A stretch of DNA of 64,000 nt from Rhodobacterales bacterium (GCA_002747035.1 PDRZ01000019.1:1-64000); one strand, 5' to 3'; counted from the first letter of the stretch, positions 15,364-25,726 are shown. The notes: a model not told the origin generated them from the letters alone. Numbers and translations: made by a program.

Positions 15364-17642
15364 CATCCGTATTGCGCCACCGGCGTGCCGGCGATGGCGG
15401 CCATGTTCAGCAAACCGCGCGCGGTGATGGCCGGGGTGACAATATGGGCGCGGTTGCCCATACCCATCAGGATTGGCCCGACCTCAAGCCCGCCGGTTTT
15501 CATCTTGAGAATATTGCGCACGCCGCTGGCGGCATCGGCATGGGCAAAGATCAACACATTCGCCGCGCCGGTCATGCGGTTGCCAGGCAGAAGCCGGTCG
15601 CGCAGTTCGGCATCAAGCGCGGCATCCACGTTCATTTCGCCCTCGTACTGGAAATCACGGAATTCGGCGTCCAGCATGTCAATCGCCGCGCGCAGGCGGG
15701 CCCCCGACCCTTGCGGTTGGTTGCCGAATTGAGATTGGGAACAGAAGGCGATTTTCGGCTCCAACCCAAAGCGGCGCACATGGCGCGCGGCACCAATGGC
15801 GGTTTCAAAAATCTGTTCCGGCGTGGGAAGGGACCACACATGGGTGTCGGCGATGAACAGCGGCCCGTCTTCGAGGATCATCAGCGACAGCGCGCCATGG
15901 GGGCGCAGTTCGTCCGTGCCCAGCACCTAGTTCACATAGTTGAGATGCCAGCGATATTCGCCGAACGCGCCACAGATCAAACTGTCTGCTTCCCCGCGAT
16001 GCACCATGATCGCGCCAATCGCCGTGGTATTTGTGCGCATGATCGCGCGGGCTAGGTCCGGTGTCACGCCGCGCCGGGCCATAAGTCTGTGATAGCTTTC
16101 CCAATAGTCACGATAGCGGTCATCGCGTTCGGGATTGACGATGCTCACGTCGCGCCCCGGGCGGATGGTCAGGCCAAGCCGTTCACAGCGGCGTTCGATC
16201 ACATCGGGGCGACCGATCAGGATGGGAGTTTCGGTGGTTTCCTCCAGGATCGCCTGTGCCGCGCGCAGCACCGCTTCGTTTTCGCCTTCGGCAAAAACGA
16301 TCTTGCGGCTGGCCGTGCGGGCCGCTTCGAACACCGGGCGCATCAGCAGGGCGGATTTGAACACCGATTGATTCAGAATTTCACGATAGGCGTCCAGATC
16401 GTCGATGGGGCGCGTCGCCACCCCGGAGTCCATCGCCGCCTTGGCCACGCTTGAGCTGACCACCCCCACCAGCCGCGGGTCAAACGGTTTGGGGATCAGG
16501 TAATCGGCACCAAAGGTGAGTTGTTCGCCCTTGTAAGCCGCCGCTGCCTCGGCGCTTGTCGTGGCACGAGCCAGCGCGGCGATCCCGTCGATACAGGCCA
16601 GTTGCATCCGGTCGTTGATCTCGGTTGCGCCCACATCCAGCGCCCCGCGAAAGATGAAGGGAAAGCACAGCACGTTGTTGACCTGGTTCGGGAAATCGCT
16701 GCGCCCCGTGGCGATGATGGCGTCCGGCGCAACGCTGCGCACTTCGTCGGGCAGGATTTCAGGCGTGGGGTTGGCCAGAGCAAAGACAATCGGTTGCGGC
16801 ACCATCTTCGCCACCATGCCAGGGGTCAACACGCCGGGGCCGGAGAGGCCAAGGAACATGTCGGCCCCCTCGATCACCTGATCCAGCGTTCGCAGATCGG
16901 TAGGTTGGGCATAGACCGCCTTTTGCGGGGTCATGTCTTCGGTGCGACCCTTATAAACCACGCCGTGAATATCACAGAGCCAGACGTTTTCGCGTTTCAC
17001 CCCAAGTTTCAGCAGCATATTGAGACAGGCAATCCCCGCCGCGCCGCCGCCGGTGGAGACGATCCTGATATCTTCGAACCGCTTGCCCGCAACGTGCAGC
17101 GCATTGGTCGCCGCCGCGCCGACCACGATGGCGGTGCCGTGCTGGTCATCGTGGAACACCGGGATGTTCATCCGTTCGCGGCACAGTTTTTCAACGATGA
17201 AACAATCGGGGGCCTTGATATCCTCGAGATTGATCGCGCCGAAGGTGGGGCCAAGGGCACAGACGATCCCGGCCAGTTTTTCCGGGTCTTTTTCATCCAC
17301 CTCGATATCGAAACAGTCGATATTGGCGAAATTCTTGAACAGAACCGCCTTGCCCTCCATCACCGGTTTTGAGGCCAGCGCGCCGATATTGCCAAGCCCC
17401 AGCACGGCCGACCCGTTGGACACCACCGCCACGAGGTTTTGCCGCGCGGTATAGCGGGCGGCGGTGGCGGGGTCGGATTTGATTTCCAAACACGCCTCGG
17501 CCACCCCCGGCGAATAGGCGCGGGACAGGTCGCGACCATTGGCCAGCGGCTTGGTCGCCCGGATCTCCAGCTTTCCCGGTTTGGGGTATTCGTGGTAAGA
17601 CAATGCCGCCTGTCGCAGCGCTTCCTTGGGATCAGTGGACAT
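15363..17642 (-). pseudogene. maeB: NADP-dependent malic enzyme with PTA-like domain, interrupted by an amber codon
   Basis: Decarboxylates malate to pyruvate. From ATG 17642 (AAAGG upstream) the malic enzyme domain reads through YSPGVAEACLEIKSDP, NGSAVLGLGNIGALASKPVM, FHDDQHGTAIVV and STGGGAAGIACLNML; the C-terminal phosphotransacetylase-like domain begins near residue 440. In that domain, at 15927-15929, an in-frame TAG interrupts the sequence HLNYVN-stop-VLGTDELRPHGALS; relatives have glutamine there (CAG to TAG is one change). The frame continues intact for 187 more codons to TGA 15363-15365. Without the amber codon the protein would be 759 residues, the usual length. The truncated 571-residue product keeps the catalytic malic domain, so partial function is possible. 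Sequencing error is an alternative. Confidence 0.9.
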
Positions 17643-17874
17643 ATCCGGGCCTTTTGGGTTGATGTTGAGCCGGGGCTTTTGAAACTGGTTTAACGTTAAA
17701 CTACGCTTGACGCGAGGGAAAGCGCGGTTTTCGTGTGTCGCCCCTGTGCCGTCTCTGCAGAGTGTCGCAGCCACCCGTTGCAATTTGGTGAAGCCCGACG
17801 CCCCCCCGCGAAACCCCTTGCGTGTCGGGCGATCCGGGGCAACACTGCCCTTCAGACCAACGCGAGGGACCGCC

Positions 17875-18270
17875 ATGTCATTGATGGATGACGCACGCAA
17901 GGTGCGCGACAACGCCTATGCCCCCTATTCCCATTTCAAGGTGGGCGCGGCCTTGCGCACCCCCTCGGGCAAGGTGTTCACCGGGTGCAACGTGGAGAAC
18001 GTCGCCTATCCCGAAGGCACATGCGCCGAGGCCGGGGCGATTGCGGCCATGATCGCGGCGGGCGAAACCGAATTTACCGAGGCGGTGGTCATTGCCGACA
18101 GCGCCAGCCCCGTCACCCCGTGTGGCGGCTGCCGCCAGAAGCTGGCCGAATTCGGCAAGGGCAGTGCGCGCATCACCATGGCCACGGTGGATGGGAACGT
18201 GCTGGTCATGACCTTGGCCGAGCTATTGCCCGGCGCGTTCTCCCAATCGCATATGGATCTGGACGGGTAA
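17875..18270 (+). CDS. cdd: Cytidine deaminase
   Basis: A 131-residue zinc enzyme converting (deoxy)cytidine to (deoxy)uridine. YAPYSHFKVGAAL and the catalytic EGTCAEAGAI and VTPCGGCRQ blocks are intact, including the glutamate and cysteine zinc ligands of the homotetrameric class. The ATG at 17875 has GAGG upstream. First gene of a salvage operon; deoA starts two bases after its stop. Confidence 0.96.
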   Translation: MSLMDDARKVRDNAYAPYSHFKVGAALRTPSGKVFTGCNVENVAYPEGTCAEAGAIAAMIAAGETEFTEAVVIADSASPVTPCGGCRQKLAEFGKGSARITMATVDGNVLVMTLAELLPGAFSQSHMDLDG

Positions 18271-18271
18271 C

Positions 18272-19576
18272 ATGGATGCACGCGCGGTGATCGCAACCCT
18301 GCGGGACGGGGAGGTGCCGTCGGCAGAGGCGTTGCAATGGTTCGCGCGCGGGTTGGCCGACGGGTCGGTCAGCGACGCCCAGGCGGGTGCCTTTGCCATG
18401 GCCGCATTGCTGAATGGATTGGGGGATGAGGGCCGGGTGGCGTTGACCCTTGCCATGCGCGACAGCGGCGAGGTGTTGCGCTGGCACATGGATCGCCCCG
18501 TGTTGGACAAGCATTCCACGGGCGGTATCGGGGATTGCGCGTCGCTTGTGCTGGCCCCTGCCCTTGCGGCCTGTGGGGCATGTGTGCCGATGATTTCCGG
18601 GCGCGGGTTAGGACACACGGGGGGTACGCTGGACAAGCTGGAGTCGATCCCCGGATTTCAAACGGGTTTGAGCGAAGCGCGGTTCCGGGAGGTTGTGACC
18701 GACACCGGCGCGGCGATCGTCAGCGCCAGCGCCCGTACCGCCCCCGCCGACAAACGGCTATATGCGGTGCGCGACGTCACGGCGACGGTCGAGAGCCTTG
18801 ATTTAATCACCGCCTCCATATTGTCCAAAAAGCTGGCGGCGGGGCTGGAGGGGCTGGTGCTTGACGTCAAGGTGGGCAGCGGCGCGTTTATGAAGACCCT
18901 GCCCGAAGCGCAGGCCTTGGCGATCGCGCTGGTGGAAACCGCCAATGCCGCCGGGTGCCGTACCTCGGCGGTGATCACCGACATGGACCAGCCGCTTGTG
19001 CCATCGCTTGGCAACGCGTTGGAGGTGGCCGAAGTGATGCGGGTGCTGAGCGGCTCTGTCGGGGGGCGCATGGTGAACTTGTGCAGCGCGCTGGGGGGTG
19101 TGGTTCTGGCCAATGCCGGATTGGCGCAGGACGTGACCGAAGGGGCCGGTGCCATTGCCCGCGCCATCGCCGACGGGCGCGCCGCCGACGTTTTTGGCCG
19201 CATGGTTGCGGCCCAGGGTGGGCCGGTGACATTCGTTGAAAAATGGCAACGGTTCCTGCCCGAGGCCACGGTGATCCGCGAAATCCCCGCCCCCTGCGCG
19301 GGATATGTAACCGCAATCCAGGGCGAGGCGTTGGGGTTGGCCGTGGTCGAGCTTGGCGGTGGACGGCAGGTGGAAAGCGATGTGGTGAACCCCGCCGTGG
19401 GCCTGTCCGACGTCGTGGGGCTGGGTCAACCGATCGCCAGAGGCCAACCGCTGGCGCGTATTCACGCCGCCCGCGAAGATGCGGCGGACCGGGCCGAACG
19501 GACAGTGATCAACGCGATTGAAATCGCGGATCAGGGCCCCGGACCCGGCCCGCTTATACATGAAAGGGTGGGATGA
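18272..19576 (+). CDS. deoA: Thymidine phosphorylase
   Basis: A 434-residue phosphorylase releasing deoxyribose-1-phosphate from thymidine or deoxyuridine. The family signature is intact: VLDKHSTGGIGD, then PMISGRGLGHTGGTLDKLES and KKLAAGLEGLVLDVKVGSGA. It sits between cdd and deoB with essentially no spacing; the stop TGA at 19574-19576 directly precedes the deoB ATG. Deamination by Cdd followed by phosphorolysis here yields bases for upp. Confidence 0.96.
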   Translation: MDARAVIATLRDGEVPSAEALQWFARGLADGSVSDAQAGAFAMAALLNGLGDEGRVALTLAMRDSGEVLRWHMDRPVLDKHSTGGIGDCASLVLAPALAACGACVPMISGRGLGHTGGTLDKLESIPGFQTGLSEARFREVVTDTGAAIVSASARTAPADKRLYAVRDVTATVESLDLITASILSKKLAAGLEGLVLDVKVGSGAFMKTLPEAQALAIALVETANAAGCRTSAVITDMDQPLVPSLGNALEVAEVMRVLSGSVGGRMVNLCSALGGVVLANAGLAQDVTEGAGAIARAIADGRAADVFGRMVAAQGGPVTFVEKWQRFLPEATVIREIPAPCAGYVTAIQGEALGLAVVELGGGRQVESDVVNPAVGLSDVVGLGQPIARGQPLARIHAAREDAADRAERTVINAIEIADQGPGPGPLIHERVG

Positions 19577-20752
19577 ATGGCGCGGGCGTTTCTTGTGGTG
19601 ATCGACAGTGTCGGTATCGGCGGTGCGCCGGATGCGGACCGGTTTTTCAACGGCACCCTGCCCGATACCGGGGCCAACACGGTGGGGCATATCGCCGAAA
19701 CCGTCGGGTTGAACCTGCCCGTGCTGGACGGGCTGGGGCTGGGCCGCGCCGTGGAGTTGGCCAGCGGCACGATTCCCCCCGGGATGGGGGCAACGCCCAC
19801 CGGGCGCTGGGGCGCGGCGATTGAGGTCAGCCCGGGCAAGGACACCCCGTCCGGCCATTGGGAAATCGCAGGTGTGCCGGTGCCGTGGGACTGGCACTAT
19901 TTCCCCGACACCGCGCAATCCTTTGACGACGATCTGCTGGCCATGGTCTGTGAACTGGCCGGGACCGGCGGCACGCTGGGCAATTGTCACGCCAGCGGCA
20001 CGGCGATTATCGAAGCCGAAGGCGCGCGGCATCTCAAAACCGGCTGGCCGATCTGTTACACCTCGGCCGACAGCGTGTTCCAGATTGCCGCGCATGAGGA
20101 ACATTTCGGGCTGGACCGGCTGTTGCGCCTGTGCGCCGACATGGCCCCCACCCTGCACGCCATGAAGGTGGGACGAGTCATCGCCCGCCCCTTTATCGGA
20201 GAGCCGGGCCACTTTGAACGCACGGCCAACCGTCGCGATTTCGCGATTGCGCCCCCCGCGCCCACCCTGTTGGATCACGCCCATAGCGCCGGACGCGACA
20301 CCCATGCGATTGGCAAGATCGGCGACATCTTTTCCATGCGCGGAATCAGCGATCTGCGCAAAGGGACGGATGCCGATTTGATGGGGCATCTTGGCGATCT
20401 GGTGGATCAGGCAGCCGAGGGTAGCCTGACCTTTGCCAATTTTGTCGAGTTCGATTCGAAATACGGCCACCGCCGGGATGCGCGCGGTTATGCCGATGCT
20501 TTGGAATGGTTCGACCGCGAGCTGGGTGCGCTTCTGCCCCGGTTACGCCGCGATGACATGTTGCTGATCACTGCCGATCACGGCAATGACCCGACCTGGC
20601 CCGGCACCGATCACACCCGCGAACAGGTGCCGGTTCTGATCGCCGGACAGGGCGCGGGGCCATTGGGACAGATGCATTTTGCCGATATCGGTGCCACTGT
20701 GGCGGCGCATCTGGGACTGGAGAACCGGGGTGCCGGAGAAAGCAGGCTATGA
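19577..20752 (+). CDS. deoB: Phosphopentomutase
   Basis: A 391-residue member of the alkaline-phosphatase superfamily that interconverts (deoxy)ribose-1- and 5-phosphate. Metal-binding blocks are FLVVIDSVGIGGAPDA at the start and LLITADHGNDPTWPGTDHTR at the end; DTPSGHWEIAG carries the phosphorylated threonine. Its last codons overlap the start of add by the ATGA arrangement (20749-20752). Confidence 0.96.
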   Translation: MARAFLVVIDSVGIGGAPDADRFFNGTLPDTGANTVGHIAETVGLNLPVLDGLGLGRAVELASGTIPPGMGATPTGRWGAAIEVSPGKDTPSGHWEIAGVPVPWDWHYFPDTAQSFDDDLLAMVCELAGTGGTLGNCHASGTAIIEAEGARHLKTGWPICYTSADSVFQIAAHEEHFGLDRLLRLCADMAPTLHAMKVGRVIARPFIGEPGHFERTANRRDFAIAPPAPTLLDHAHSAGRDTHAIGKIGDIFSMRGISDLRKGTDADLMGHLGDLVDQAAEGSLTFANFVEFDSKYGHRRDARGYADALEWFDRELGALLPRLRRDDMLLITADHGNDPTWPGTDHTREQVPVLIAGQGAGPLGQMHFADIGATVAAHLGLENRGAGESRL

Positions 20753-21759
20753 GCGTGGCAGACAGCATGGCGGATTTGCCCAAAGTAGAACTGCACCTGC
20801 ATCTGGAAGGCGCGGCCCCGCCCGCCTTTATCCGCGGGCTGGCACAGGAGAAATCGGTTGATCTCTCGGGGATCTTCACCCGAAATGGTGGCTATGCCTT
20901 CAAAGACTTCCGCCATTTTCTGTCGGTTTACGAAGCCGCAACCAGCGTGTTGACCGGGCCGGAAGACTTTCGCCGCCTGACCCGCACCGTGCTGGAGGAA
21001 AGCGCCGCCAATGGCGTGGTTTATACCGAACTGTTCCTGTCGCCCGATTTCTGTGGTGGCGGCGATCTGCCGGCATGGCGCGATTATCTGCACGCAATGG
21101 AAGAGGCCGCGACGGAAGCCGAGGCACAGGACGGAATCACCGCCCGTGGCATTATCACCTGCATCCGCCATTTCGGCCCCGAAAAATCACGCCCCATTGC
21201 CGAATGCGCCGCCGAAACGGCAGGCGATTTCATCACCGGATTCGGCATGGGGGGCGACGAAAGCGTGGGGCATCAGGGGGATTACGCCTGGGCCTTTGAT
21301 TGTGCGCGCGAAGCCGGGTTGCGTTTGACCACCCATGCAGGCGAATGGGGCGGTGCGCAAAGCGTGCGCGAGGCGCTGGACGATCTGCGCGTCGACCGCA
21401 TCGGCCACGGTATTGGTGCCTGGGATGACAGAACACTGGTCAAGCGGATTGCCGAAACCGGCGTGACGCTTGAGGTCTGTCCCGGGTCCAACGTCGCCCT
21501 TGGCCTTTATCCCGACCTGTCCGCCCACCCGATTGCGCGCTTGCGCGAGGCGGGCGTGAATGTCACGGTCAACACCGATGACCCGCCGTTTTTCCACACC
21601 ACGATGCGGCAGGAATACGAAAATCTGGCGCGCGTCTTCGGGTGGACCGAAGACGATTTTCGTGCCCTGAATGAAACGGCGCTTGCGGCGGCGTTTTGCG
21701 ATGATGCCACCCGCGATGCGGTAGCAAAGAGATTGGAGGCCCCATGGACACCGAAATGA
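20749..21759 (+). CDS. add: Adenosine deaminase
   Basis: A 336-residue metal-dependent TIM-barrel deaminase. Zinc ligands are in [12 protein letters not shown] (HxH), [10 protein letters not shown] and VNTDDPPFF; the catalytic glutamate follows the HAGE motif. It converts adenosine or deoxyadenosine to inosine forms. Some family members prefer adenine; the operon context with deoA/deoB favours nucleosides. It overlaps upp by 16 bases. Confidence 0.9.
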   Translation: MSVADSMADLPKVELHLHLEGAAPPAFIRGLAQEKSVDLSGIFTRNGGYAFKDFRHFLSVYEAATSVLTGPEDFRRLTRTVLEESAANGVVYTELFLSPDFCGGGDLPAWRDYLHAMEEAATEAEAQDGITARGIITCIRHFGPEKSRPIAECAAETAGDFITGFGMGGDESVGHQGDYAWAFDCAREAGLRLTTHAGEWGGAQSVREALDDLRVDRIGHGIGAWDDRTLVKRIAETGVTLEVCPGSNVALGLYPDLSAHPIARLREAGVNVTVNTDDPPFFHTTMRQEYENLARVFGWTEDDFRALNETALAAAFCDDATRDAVAKRLEAPWTPK

Positions 21760-22391
21760 ATGACCCACACCTGACCATTGTCGATCATCCGCTGGTGCAA
21801 CACAAGCTGACACTGATGCGCGAGGTGGGCACCTCGACCGCCGTGTTCCGTCAACTGTTGCGGGAAATCAGCCAGTTTCTGGCCTATGAAATCACCCGCA
21901 ACCTGCCGATGACAACCAAAACCATCGACACGCCACTTCAACCGATGGACGCGCCCGTTTTGGCCGGGCGCAAGCTGGCGCTGATCTCGATCCTGCGCGC
22001 GGGCAACGGGTTGCTGGATGGGATGCTGGAGCTGATTCCCTCGGCACGGGTGGGATTTGTCGGACTGTATCGCGACGAAGAAACGCTGGAGCCGGTACAG
22101 TATTATTACAAGGTGCCCGACCATCTGGACGAACGGTTGGTGATCGCGGTGGACCCCATGCTCGCCACCGGCAACTCCAGCGCGGCGGCGATTGATCTGT
22201 TGAAGAAATCGGGGGCGACGAACATCCGCTTCCTGTGCCTTCTGGCCGCGCCCGAAGGGGTGGCCCGCATGAAAGAGGCGCACCCGGATGTGCCTATTGT
22301 CACCGCCAGCCTAGACAGCCATTTGAATGACCAAGGGTATATCGTGCCGGGTCTGGGCGATGCCGGAGACCGGATGTTCGGAACCAAGTGA
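21744..22391 (+). CDS. upp: Uracil phosphoribosyltransferase
   Basis: A 215-residue enzyme making UMP from uracil and PRPP. The PRPP loop is [35 protein letters not shown] and the C-terminal [18 protein letters not shown] uracil loop are intact. The ATG at 21744 has GGAGG a few bases upstream, though a second ATG (21756) gives the more usual N-terminus. Last gene of the cdd-deoA-deoB-add-upp operon; no clear terminator follows. Confidence 0.96.
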   Translation: MDTEMNDPHLTIVDHPLVQHKLTLMREVGTSTAVFRQLLREISQFLAYEITRNLPMTTKTIDTPLQPMDAPVLAGRKLALISILRAGNGLLDGMLELIPSARVGFVGLYRDEETLEPVQYYYKVPDHLDERLVIAVDPMLATGNSSAAAIDLLKKSGATNIRFLCLLAAPEGVARMKEAHPDVPIVTASLDSHLNDQGYIVPGLGDAGDRMFGTK

Positions 22392-22533
22392 TCCCCCCGT
22401 GAGCGAGATGTGAGCCAGATGCGATCCGCAATCGGCGGTTTTCCCGCGCGCCATCCGGTTTTACGGGGAAAACCGGGTTTACTCGCCCCGCGGGATCGGG
22501 CAAAGTTGTCACTATATCTTGTGGGGGCAAGAC

Positions 22534-24135
22534 ATGAAAATGACGAGAGTTATTGCAATCGCTGTGATTGCAGCTTCGCTGGGCCTTGTGGCTGCTGACG
22601 CCAAGACGTTGAGAAATGCCGATGAACCGGCAGAGTTTCCGCCTGCGTCCTACAAGGGCAAGCAATATGTGGACAGCCGTGGCTGTGTCTATATCCGGGC
22701 GGGTATTGACGGGCTTGTGACATGGGTGCCGCGCGTGGCGCGGAACCGGACGGTGATCTGTGGTGCTCAGCCCACTTTCGCCAAGGCCCCGGTGGCAAAA
22801 CCGGCGGCACCGGCCAAAACGGCCAAAGTGATCAAGCCCAAGCCGAAACCCGCCGCGAAACCGGCGGCCATCAAGGCAAAACCTGCCCCCAAACCCAAGG
22901 CGGCCCCCAAGAAAGTTGTGCGCAAGGCCAAGCCGACCCCCAAACGCGTGGTGAAGGCCAAACCGGTGCCCCAACACACACGCAAACGCCTCGCACCCAA
23001 ACGCCCCGCACCCAAACGCATTGTGAAGGCCAGGCCCAAGCCGGTTGTGGTCAACCGTCCCGCACCTGTGGCGACGGCGCAGGCGCCTAAACTGCGGACC
23101 CCCAAAGTACGGCCCCCCAAGGTTCGGACCCCCAAGGTTCGGGTGATCAAGAAACCAGTTCCGGCAACCGCTGTGGCGACGCGCAAGGTTGTCACGGCGC
23201 GCAAAGCCGCGCGCGGCCAGGCAAGGCCCGGCCCGATGCCCAAGACCACCTCGTCCTGCGCCGAGTTGACCGGGATAAGCCACCTCTATGGCGGATCGGG
23301 CAGCGCGGTACGCTGTGGCCCTCAGGCGGATCACCCCGGCGCGGTGGTCGCCCGGCAAGCGGTGACCGTGATGCGCGGTGGCAAGCAGGTGGTGGTGAAA
23401 CAACGCGTGGTGCGCAAAACCCCGGCGGCGACAACCGCAGCGGCACAGGCCCCCGTCACTGGCCAGACCCGAGTGGTGCCGGGCCATGTTTACACGACCC
23501 AGCAGGAAACCAAAAAGGCCCCTGCAAAGCCCCCCAGGGGATATCGCACCGCATGGAACGACGACCGGCTGAACGACAGACGCGCACATCAGACGCTGGA
23601 CGGGATGCGCAAAACCGATCTGGTGTGGACACGCACCGTGCCGCGCAAGCTTTATGAACGGCATACCGGGCGCGTGGTAAACCATCTGCACCCCAAGCTG
23701 GTATATCCCTATACCAGCATGGAACAACAGCGTGCGGCCACGCTCTCTGCCAAGGGCAAGGTTGCGGGCAGGCCCACGAAATCGGTGAAGAAAGCTGTGA
23801 AGACCCGGCAGACACAACAGGTCAAGAAAGTGGTGCGCAAGACGACCGGATCAACGGCGACGAAACCCCGCGTTTCAACACGCACGACGTCCAAGGCGAC
23901 GGGCAAAGCCGCGTCGCGCTATGTCCAGGTAGGCACGTTTGGTGTTCCGGCCAACGCGCGCAACTCTGCCGCTCGGCTCAAGGCCGCAGGACTGCCGGTG
24001 CGGACCAGCACCTTTACCCGCAAAGGCAAACAGTACCAGATCGTTCTGGCTGGTCCCTTCAAAGATACAGATCTGGGCAGCGCCCTGAACCGCGCCCGCA
24101 AGGCCGGGTTCCGAGACGCGTTCGTGCGCAAGTAA
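22534..24135 (+). CDS. Secreted SPOR-domain protein with a long basic K/P/A-rich linker
   Basis: A 533-residue exported protein. An N-terminal signal (MTRVIAIAVIAASLGLVAAD) is followed by a small conserved domain (about 25-85, with GCVYIRAGIDGLVTWVPRV and ICG), then about 150 residues of lysine-, proline- and alanine-rich repeats (KPAP, KPKAAPKK, RTPKVRPPKVRTPKV), a cysteine-containing middle section, and a C-terminal SPOR domain (about 455-533; RYVQVGTFGVPANARNSAAR). SPOR domains bind denuded septal peptidoglycan, so a cell-division or wall role is likely. The ATG at 22534 gives the best signal peptide. Confidence 0.85.
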   Translation: MKMTRVIAIAVIAASLGLVAADAKTLRNADEPAEFPPASYKGKQYVDSRGCVYIRAGIDGLVTWVPRVARNRTVICGAQPTFAKAPVAKPAAPAKTAKVIKPKPKPAAKPAAIKAKPAPKPKAAPKKVVRKAKPTPKRVVKAKPVPQHTRKRLAPKRPAPKRIVKARPKPVVVNRPAPVATAQAPKLRTPKVRPPKVRTPKVRVIKKPVPATAVATRKVVTARKAARGQARPGPMPKTTSSCAELTGISHLYGGSGSAVRCGPQADHPGAVVARQAVTVMRGGKQVVVKQRVVRKTPAATTAAAQAPVTGQTRVVPGHVYTTQQETKKAPAKPPRGYRTAWNDDRLNDRRAHQTLDGMRKTDLVWTRTVPRKLYERHTGRVVNHLHPKLVYPYTSMEQQRAATLSAKGKVAGRPTKSVKKAVKTRQTQQVKKVVRKTTGSTATKPRVSTRTTSKATGKAASRYVQVGTFGVPANARNSAARLKAAGLPVRTSTFTRKGKQYQIVLAGPFKDTDLGSALNRARKAGFRDAFVRK

Positions 24136-24139
24136 TACT

Positions 24140-24182
24140 GGAGTGCCGGAAGGACTGTTTGCCAAAGCACCCTTCGGCACTT
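24140..24182 (+). terminator. Probable terminator after the SPOR gene
   Basis: AGTGCCGGAAGG pairs with CCCTTCGGCACT across a roughly 17-base loop, starting five bases past the stop. There is no long T run, so efficiency is uncertain. Confidence 0.5.
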
Positions 24183-24235
24183 CGCGCGCAGCACTCTGAT
24201 CTGCGGGTAAAAACCGCGCTCCGATCCGGGCACCC

Positions 24236-24260
24236 CACGATTTTTACATAAAAAATCGCG
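24236..24260. repeat. AT-centred palindrome, divergent member of the AGCT family
   Basis: CACGATTTTT (24236-24245) is followed by ACATA and AAAAATCGCG. It resembles the perfect palindromes at 30283 and 40846 but has lost the central AGCT. It lies 9 bases past the stop of the minus-strand gene at 24269. Confidence 0.55.
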
Positions 24261-24268
24261 CTCCAGTC

Positions 24269-24643
24269 TCAGAGGAATCCGCGCCATTTCAGGACCGCGA
24301 GCAACAGCGCCGCCACCCCCAGCAAATTGACCGCGAGGCTTGCCAAAAGGCTGAGTATGGCTCCCTTGCGCCGGTCGGCGGGGTCAATGGACAGCAGGTG
24401 ATCGCGGATACGGTCATGAGCCTGTGCCACGGCCCCGGTATCGACCCTGCGGCGCAGTTTGGGGTGGGTTTCCAAGGCCATCGCCTGTGCAATCATCTCT
24501 CCATCCCGGTGCAGATGCCGGGGCAGCCGACGCCCGGCCCGCGACATCCGCGCGACAAAGCCACCACGGCGCAGACCCAACCGGGCCGCTAACAGATCGT
24601 TCAACGCGTCGGCATGAGCGCTGGCCATCAAAGAATCACGCAT
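24269..24643 (-). CDS. Small membrane-anchored protein of unknown function
   Basis: A 124-residue protein with a basic, alanine-rich N-terminal half and one C-terminal transmembrane segment (SLLASLAVNLLGVAALLLAV followed by LKWRGFL). The start at 24643 has GGGAG upstream; a longer frame back to 24715 adds a proline/arginine-rich tail without support. I do not recognise a family. It is divergent from the hydrolase gene at 24748. Confidence 0.6.
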   Translation of the reverse strand: MRDSLMASAHADALNDLLAARLGLRRGGFVARMSRAGRRLPRHLHRDGEMIAQAMALETHPKLRRRVDTGAVAQAHDRIRDHLLSIDPADRRKGAILSLLASLAVNLLGVAALLLAVLKWRGFL

Positions 24644-24747
24644 CCGTTTTCTCCCGAACCTCAGGCTACCCCCCTCCCGCGCGCGTCTCAAGAGCGGCAA
24701 CAGGCGAGGCTTCACGTTGGCAGCAAAAGCAGCTAGGGCTTGTTTCC

Positions 24748-25515
24748 ATGTTGAACATGATCGAACACCCCGCGCCCCGGCCAGTGGATCAGCCGCCCCT
24801 TGTCATCGTACATGGCCTCTATGGCTCTGCCCGCAATTGGAGCGTGATTGCCAAACGTCTGTCGGATGAGCGCCGGGTGATCGCGGTAGATCAGCGCAAC
24901 CACGGACTCAGCCCCTGGGAAGACAGTCACAGCTATCCCGACATGGCCGCCGATCTTTCCGAAGTCATCGAGACATTGGGCGCGCCTGTCGATGTGCTTG
25001 GCCATTCCATGGGCGGCAAGGCAGCCATGACGCTTGCCCTGACCCGCCCCGAACTGGTCAACCGGCTGATCGTGGCCGACATTGCCCCGGTGGCTTATGG
25101 CCACAGCCAGATTCAGTATATCGAGGCGATGCGCCAGGTGGACCTGTCGCGTATTGCAAAACGCAGCGACGCCACGGAGCAACTGTCCCGCACCGTGGAG
25201 GACCCCACCCTGATCAGCTTTTTCACCCAGTCGCTGGACGTGAAGGAGCGGCGCTGGCGGCTGAACCTTGATACCCTTGCCCGTGACATGGAATTGATCC
25301 TGGGGTTCCCGGAAATCGAGGGGCAGTTCACCGGCCCCACCCTGTTCCTGTCCGGCGCGCTGTCGGACTATGTCAAACGCGAAGATCGCGATCTCATCAA
25401 GAAGCTGTTTCCGGCGGCGAAATTCTTCAAGATCCCCAACGCCGGGCATTGGTTACACGCCGAACGGCCCCGGGAATTCGAGGCCGCTGTGCGTCACTGG
25501 CTGAATGCCACCTGA
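24748..25515 (+). CDS. Alpha/beta hydrolase, YbfF-like esterase
   Basis: A 255-residue alpha/beta hydrolase. The oxyanion block PPLVIVHGLYGSARNW, nucleophile elbow VLGHSMGGKAAM and catalytic histidine in PNAGHWLHAERP are all present; the acid is probably the aspartate in LSGALSDYV. The order and spacing match bacterial YbfF-type esterases. No signal peptide, so cytoplasmic. The ATG at 24748 (another at 24757) fits the family start. The substrate is unknown. Confidence 0.87.
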   Translation: MLNMIEHPAPRPVDQPPLVIVHGLYGSARNWSVIAKRLSDERRVIAVDQRNHGLSPWEDSHSYPDMAADLSEVIETLGAPVDVLGHSMGGKAAMTLALTRPELVNRLIVADIAPVAYGHSQIQYIEAMRQVDLSRIAKRSDATEQLSRTVEDPTLISFFTQSLDVKERRWRLNLDTLARDMELILGFPEIEGQFTGPTLFLSGALSDYVKREDRDLIKKLFPAAKFFKIPNAGHWLHAERPREFEAAVRHWLNAT

Positions 25516-25540
25516 AAGAACGGGGGGAACCCGGCGCGGG

Positions 25541-25726
25541 TCATCCGTTTTCGTAAACCGCCTTGGCCACGAAATAGGTCACCGGAATCGCCACGACAAA
25601 CCCGATCAGGGCTGAAATCACAACCGGGTACATGGTGTCATATCCAGCCACCAGAGCCGCGATCATGAAACACCCCATAAGGGTTGAGCCGATGAACAAG
25701 TGAAAAATGAGAGCTAGGCGCAGCAT
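25541..25726 (-). CDS. Small two-helix membrane protein
   Basis: A 61-residue protein with two predicted transmembrane helices (LALIFHLFIGSTLMGCFMIA and VVISALIGFVVAIPVTYFVA). Homologues of this size in Rhodobacteraceae carry misleading automatic names; I know of no demonstrated function. It stands alone, convergent with the YbfF-like gene. Confidence 0.7.
   Translation of the reverse strand: MLRLALIFHLFIGSTLMGCFMIAALVAGYDTMYPVVISALIGFVVAIPVTYFVAKAVYENG

Noticed and set aside
22300-23817. A 505-codon minus-strand frame across upp and the SPOR gene
   Set aside because: Its glycine/phenylalanine/leucine repeats mirror the lysine/proline/alanine repeats on the real strand.
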